Positions 61,067 to 64,000 of a stretch of 64,000 nt of DNA are shown in pieces. The stretch spans positions 434,001-498,000 of the forward strand of contig NZ_SLYA01000002.1 of NCBI RefSeq assembly GCF_004340965.1, given 5' to 3'. A program made the translations under genes and the position numbers. Source of the stretch: Sphingomonas sp. PP-CE-1A-559 (lineage in GTDB: Bacteria; Pseudomonadota; Alphaproteobacteria; Sphingomonadales; Sphingomonadaceae). Under the pieces are notes generated by a model. The model did no database searches and was not told the origin of the DNA. It saw only the letters and a program-made list of their open reading frames with translations. How positions within the stretch are numbered: position 1 is the first letter of the stretch; the number at the start of each line of letters is the position of its first letter.

Positions 61067-62601
61067 TGACCGGCTTTCCTATCCTCTCCGTCCTGATCGC
61101 GGTCCCGATGATCGCGGCCGTCGTGTGCCTGTTCGTCTCGGCGAACACTGCGCGGATGCTGGCGCTGGCGGCGACGCTGATCGACTTCGTCCTCGGCATC
61201 ATGCTGTGGATGAACTACGACATCGGCGGCGCGCAGTGGCAGTTCGTCGAGCATGCCCCGGGCATCTTCGGTCCGTTCGGCTGGTCGCTCGGCATCGACG
61301 GCTTCGCGCTGATGCTGATCATGCTCAGCGTGTTCCTGATGCCGATCTGCATTGGCGCCAGCTGGCGCTCGATCACGACGCGCGTGCCCGAATACATGGC
61401 GGCGTTCCTGTTCACCGAAGTGTTGATGATCGGCACCTTCGCGGCGCAGGACCTGTTCCTGTTCTACGTGTTCTTCGAGGCCGGCCTGATCCCGATGTAC
61501 CTGATCATCGGCATCTGGGGCGGCGCGAACCGGATCTACGCGTCGTACAAGTTCTTCCTGTACACGCTGCTCGGCTCGGTCCTGATGTTCATCGCGATGT
61601 TGTACATGGCGAAGACCGCGGGCACGACCAGCATCCCGGCGCTGATGAACTACGATTTCCCGGCGCACGTGCAGACGTGGCTGTGGCTGGCGTTCTTCGC
61701 ATCGTTCGCGGTCAAGATGCCGATGTGGCCGGTTCACACCTGGTTGCCCGACGCGCACGTCCAGGCGCCGACCGCAGGCTCGGTGATCCTGGCGGGCGTG
61801 CTGCTGAAGCTCGGCGGATACGGCTTCCTCCGCTTCCTGCTGCCGATGTTCCCCGAAGCCTCGGGCCAGTTGACCTGGCTGATCTTCGGCCTGTCGGCGG
61901 TCGCGGTGATCTACACGTCGCTCGTCGCGCTCGTGCAGTCGGACATGAAGAAGCTGATCGCCTATTCGTCGGTGGCGCACATGGCGATCGTCACGATCGG
62001 CCTGTTCGCATTCAACCGGCAGGGCATCGAGGGCGCGATGATCATGATGCTGAGCCACGGCCTGGTATCGGGTGCATTGTTCCTGTGCGTCGGCGTGATC
62101 TACGACCAGCTCCATACCCGCGAGATCTCGCGCTATGGCGGCCTTGCGATCAACATGCCGAAGTATGCGATCTTCTTCCTGTTCTTCACGATGGCCTCGA
62201 TTGGCCTGCCGGGCACCAGCGGCTTCGTCGCCGAGTTCCTGTCGCTGATGGGCACGTATCAGGTCTCGACCTGGACCGCTTTGCTCTGCACGACGAGCAT
62301 CATCCTGGGCGCCGCGTACATGCTGTTCCTGTACCGTCGCGTCGTGTTCGGCGAGATCAAGTCGGATGACGTTCGTGCGATGGTCGACCTGTCGGGCCGC
62401 GAGATGTGGCTGCTCGCACCGATTGCAGCCGTCGTGCTGTGGATGGGCGTGTATCCCGAGAGCTTCCTGGCACCGATGCGCAAGGACGTGGGCGTGCTTC
62501 TCGCCCGTGTCGACCGCGCCAAGCCTGCCAACGATTCCAACCCAACTGCGGGGAAGCCCGCCGCAACCGTCCATAGTGCCGCGCACGGGGAGGCACACTG
62601 A
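61066..62601 (+). CDS. nuoM: NADH-quinone oxidoreductase subunit M
   Basis: 511-residue antiporter-like subunit (ND4). Key segments: FEAGLIPMYLIIGIWGG (channel Glu), KMPMWPVHTWLPDAHVQAPT and SDMKKLIAYSSVAHM. The C-terminus carries a polar tail (ANDSNPTAGKPAATVHSAAH) after the last helix. ATG at 61066 overlaps the nuoL stop (TAATG). Confidence 0.97.
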   Translation: MTGFPILSVLIAVPMIAAVVCLFVSANTARMLALAATLIDFVLGIMLWMNYDIGGAQWQFVEHAPGIFGPFGWSLGIDGFALMLIMLSVFLMPICIGASWRSITTRVPEYMAAFLFTEVLMIGTFAAQDLFLFYVFFEAGLIPMYLIIGIWGGANRIYASYKFFLYTLLGSVLMFIAMLYMAKTAGTTSIPALMNYDFPAHVQTWLWLAFFASFAVKMPMWPVHTWLPDAHVQAPTAGSVILAGVLLKLGGYGFLRFLLPMFPEASGQLTWLIFGLSAVAVIYTSLVALVQSDMKKLIAYSSVAHMAIVTIGLFAFNRQGIEGAMIMMLSHGLVSGALFLCVGVIYDQLHTREISRYGGLAINMPKYAIFFLFFTMASIGLPGTSGFVAEFLSLMGTYQVSTWTALLCTTSIILGAAYMLFLYRRVVFGEIKSDDVRAMVDLSGREMWLLAPIAAVVLWMGVYPESFLAPMRKDVGVLLARVDRAKPANDSNPTAGKPAATVHSAAHGEAH

Positions 62602-64000
62602 TGGATTACGCTGCTAACATCGCAATGACGCTGCCCGAACTGGTGCTTGCGTTGGGTGCGATCGCCCTGATGCTCGTCTCGGCCTGGGGCGGGGACAAGT
62701 CCACGCGCGCCGTCTCCATCGCCGCCGTCTTCGTGCTGGTCGGGGCAGGGATCGCATTGGTCGGTCCGGCGTCGTCGGGTGGCTATGCGTTCGACGGCCT
62801 GTACCGCGCGGACGCGTTCGGCGCGTTCGCCAAGGTGCTGATCTACATCGCCTCGGCGGTCGCGATCGTCATGGCGCCGAGGTTCTTCGCGCGGACGCAC
62901 GGCGACGATCTGCGTCCGGAATATCCGGTGCTGGTCCTGCTGTCGGCGTGCGGCATGGGGATCATGGTCTCGGCCACCGACATGCTGACGCTGTATGTCG
63001 GTCTCGAACTCCAGAGCCTTGCGGCATACGTCCTTGCGAGCTTCATGCGGCGCGACGGGCGTTCGGCGGAAGCCGGCTTGAAGTATTTCGTGCTCGGCGC
63101 GCTTGCCAGCGGCATCCTGCTGTACGGCATCTCGCTGGTCTACGGGTTCAGCGGCACGACGTTGTTCTCGGGCATCTCGGAAGCCTATGCAGGCACGAAG
63201 TCGCTCGGCCTGCTGTTCGGTCTGGTGTTCGTGTTCGCTGGCCTCGCCTTCAAGATCAGCGCCGTGCCGTTCCACATGTGGACGCCCGACGTGTACGAGG
63301 GCGCACCTACCCCGGTCACCGCGTTCTTCGCGTCCGCCCCGAAAGTCGCGGCGCTTGCGCTCAGCGTGCGCGTGGCGGTCGATGCGATGGGCCCGGCAAC
63401 CGACCAGTGGCGCCAGATCGTGATCTTCGCGGCGCTCGCCTCGATCATCCTCGGTGCGGTCGCCGCGATCGGCCAGACCAACATCAAGCGCCTGCTGGCG
63501 TACTCGTCGATCAACAATGTCGGCTTCGCGCTGATCGGTCTGGCAGCCGGGACGCCGGAGGGCGTGTCGGGCGTGCTGATGTACCTGACGATCTACGTCG
63601 CGATGACGCTGGGCTCGTTCCTGGTGGTGTTGCAGATGCGTGGTGACGACGGGCAGCCGGTCGAGACGATCGACAGTCTCGCCGGCATGTCGCGGACCCG
63701 GCCTGCGTTGGCGGCGGCACTCGCGATCTTCATGTTCAGCCTCGCCGGCATCCCGCCGCTGTTCGGCTTCTACGCGAAGTTCGCGGTGTTCAGCGCAGCG
63801 GTCGACGCCGGGCTGTTCCCGCTGGCAGTGGTCGGCATCGCCGCCTCGGTGATCGGCGCGTATTATTACCTGCGTGTCGTCAAGACGATGTACTTTGACG
63901 ACCCCGCTCCGGCGTTCGCGCCGATGGAGAGCAAGGTCGAGGGTGGCCTGATCGCCATCGCCGCGGTGTTCGTGTCGCCAGCCGGCTACCTCCTCATCCC
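62601..64000 (+). CDS. nuoN: NADH-quinone oxidoreductase subunit N (3' end beyond the window)
   Basis: Antiporter-like subunit (ND2). The first 466 codons are present without a stop, starting MDYAANIAMTLPELVLALGA at an ATG that overlaps the nuoM stop (TGATG). Signatures: YVGLELQSLAAYVLASFMRR, AFKISAVPFHMWTPDVYEGA and QTNIKRLLAYSSINNVGFAL. Family length is about 480-490 residues, so only the last few helix residues are missing. Confidence 0.96.
   Translation, partial: MDYAANIAMTLPELVLALGAIALMLVSAWGGDKSTRAVSIAAVFVLVGAGIALVGPASSGGYAFDGLYRADAFGAFAKVLIYIASAVAIVMAPRFFARTHGDDLRPEYPVLVLLSACGMGIMVSATDMLTLYVGLELQSLAAYVLASFMRRDGRSAEAGLKYFVLGALASGILLYGISLVYGFSGTTLFSGISEAYAGTKSLGLLFGLVFVFAGLAFKISAVPFHMWTPDVYEGAPTPVTAFFASAPKVAALALSVRVAVDAMGPATDQWRQIVIFAALASIILGAVAAIGQTNIKRLLAYSSINNVGFALIGLAAGTPEGVSGVLMYLTIYVAMTLGSFLVVLQMRGDDGQPVETIDSLAGMSRTRPALAAALAIFMFSLAGIPPLFGFYAKFAVFSAAVDAGLFPLAVVGIAASVIGAYYYLRVVKTMYFDDPAPAFAPMESKVEGGLIAIAAVFVSPAGYLLI

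Noticed and set aside
58988..62598. Minus-strand frames of 636 and 530 codons
   Set aside because: Antisense to nuoL and nuoM, both firmly identified; the products are Arg/Glu/His-rich shadows of hydrophobic codons.

Overview
The window is a high-GC, gene-dense chromosomal segment of an alphaproteobacterium, most likely Sphingomonas or a close relative. Supporting signs are a phosphatase matching the Sphingomonas PhoK type around its nucleophile, 6S RNA placed between zapA and a 5-formyl-THF cyclo-ligase gene, a gap/pgk/class I aldolase/thiE block, a complete nuoA-N operon, and many short GC-rich inverted repeats between genes. The taxon is inferred from remembered gene content and order, not from a search. 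There is no rRNA, prophage, insertion sequence or CRISPR array.

Layout. 1-2000: 3' part of a TPR/TonB-C-like protein. 2.0-4.2 kb: SulP anion transporter plus beta-carbonic anhydrase, translationally coupled (minus). 4.4-5.9 kb: J-domain protein, 2Fe-2S ferredoxin-like protein, and convergent SufE. 5.9-9.8 kb: phage-shock locus. PspF is divergent from a minus-strand operon that has a clear sigma-54 promoter and encodes a 47-aa exported peptide, PspA, PspB, PspC and four further small membrane proteins that repeat the PspB coiled-coil tail. 9.9-16.3 kb: CPA2-type antiporter, secreted beta-helix protein, PhoK-like alkaline phosphatase and DsbD. 16.4-19.7 kb: coupled operon of circularly permuted ATP-grasp, alpha-E and transglutaminase-like proteins; the last lacks the expected catalytic Cys. 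19.9-24.8 kb: Bpt, IlvA, a 3-hydroxyisobutyrate dehydrogenase-like protein and an amidohydrolase whose N-terminus is interrupted by a repeat.

24.9-34.8 kb: acyl-CoA degradation locus (thioesterase, two acyl-CoA dehydrogenases that look like a heteromeric pair, amidase, hydratase/dehydrogenase, serine hydrolase, divergent acyl-CoA synthetase). 35-37.8 kb: glycerol kinase and an AI-2E-family permease. 37.8-39.7 kb: two identical tRNA-Asp genes, DUF2842 protein, 5-formyl-THF cyclo-ligase, 6S RNA, ZapA and a coiled-coil protein. 39.8-45.6 kb: gap, a MOSC protein, pgk, a TlpA-like thioredoxin, a PemK/MazF-type toxin-antitoxin pair with a palindromic operator, class I aldolase and thiE. 45.7-48.9 kb: L,D-transpeptidase, M23 peptidase, EF-P and an inositol monophosphatase. 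49.5 kb to the end: nuoA-N, almost every junction overlapping; nuoN runs off the window.

The most interesting signals are (i) the expanded psp operon and its sigma-54-driven leader peptide gene, and (ii) several families of paired inverted repeats with REPIN-like architecture in most intergenic gaps, three of which alter gene starts or ends.
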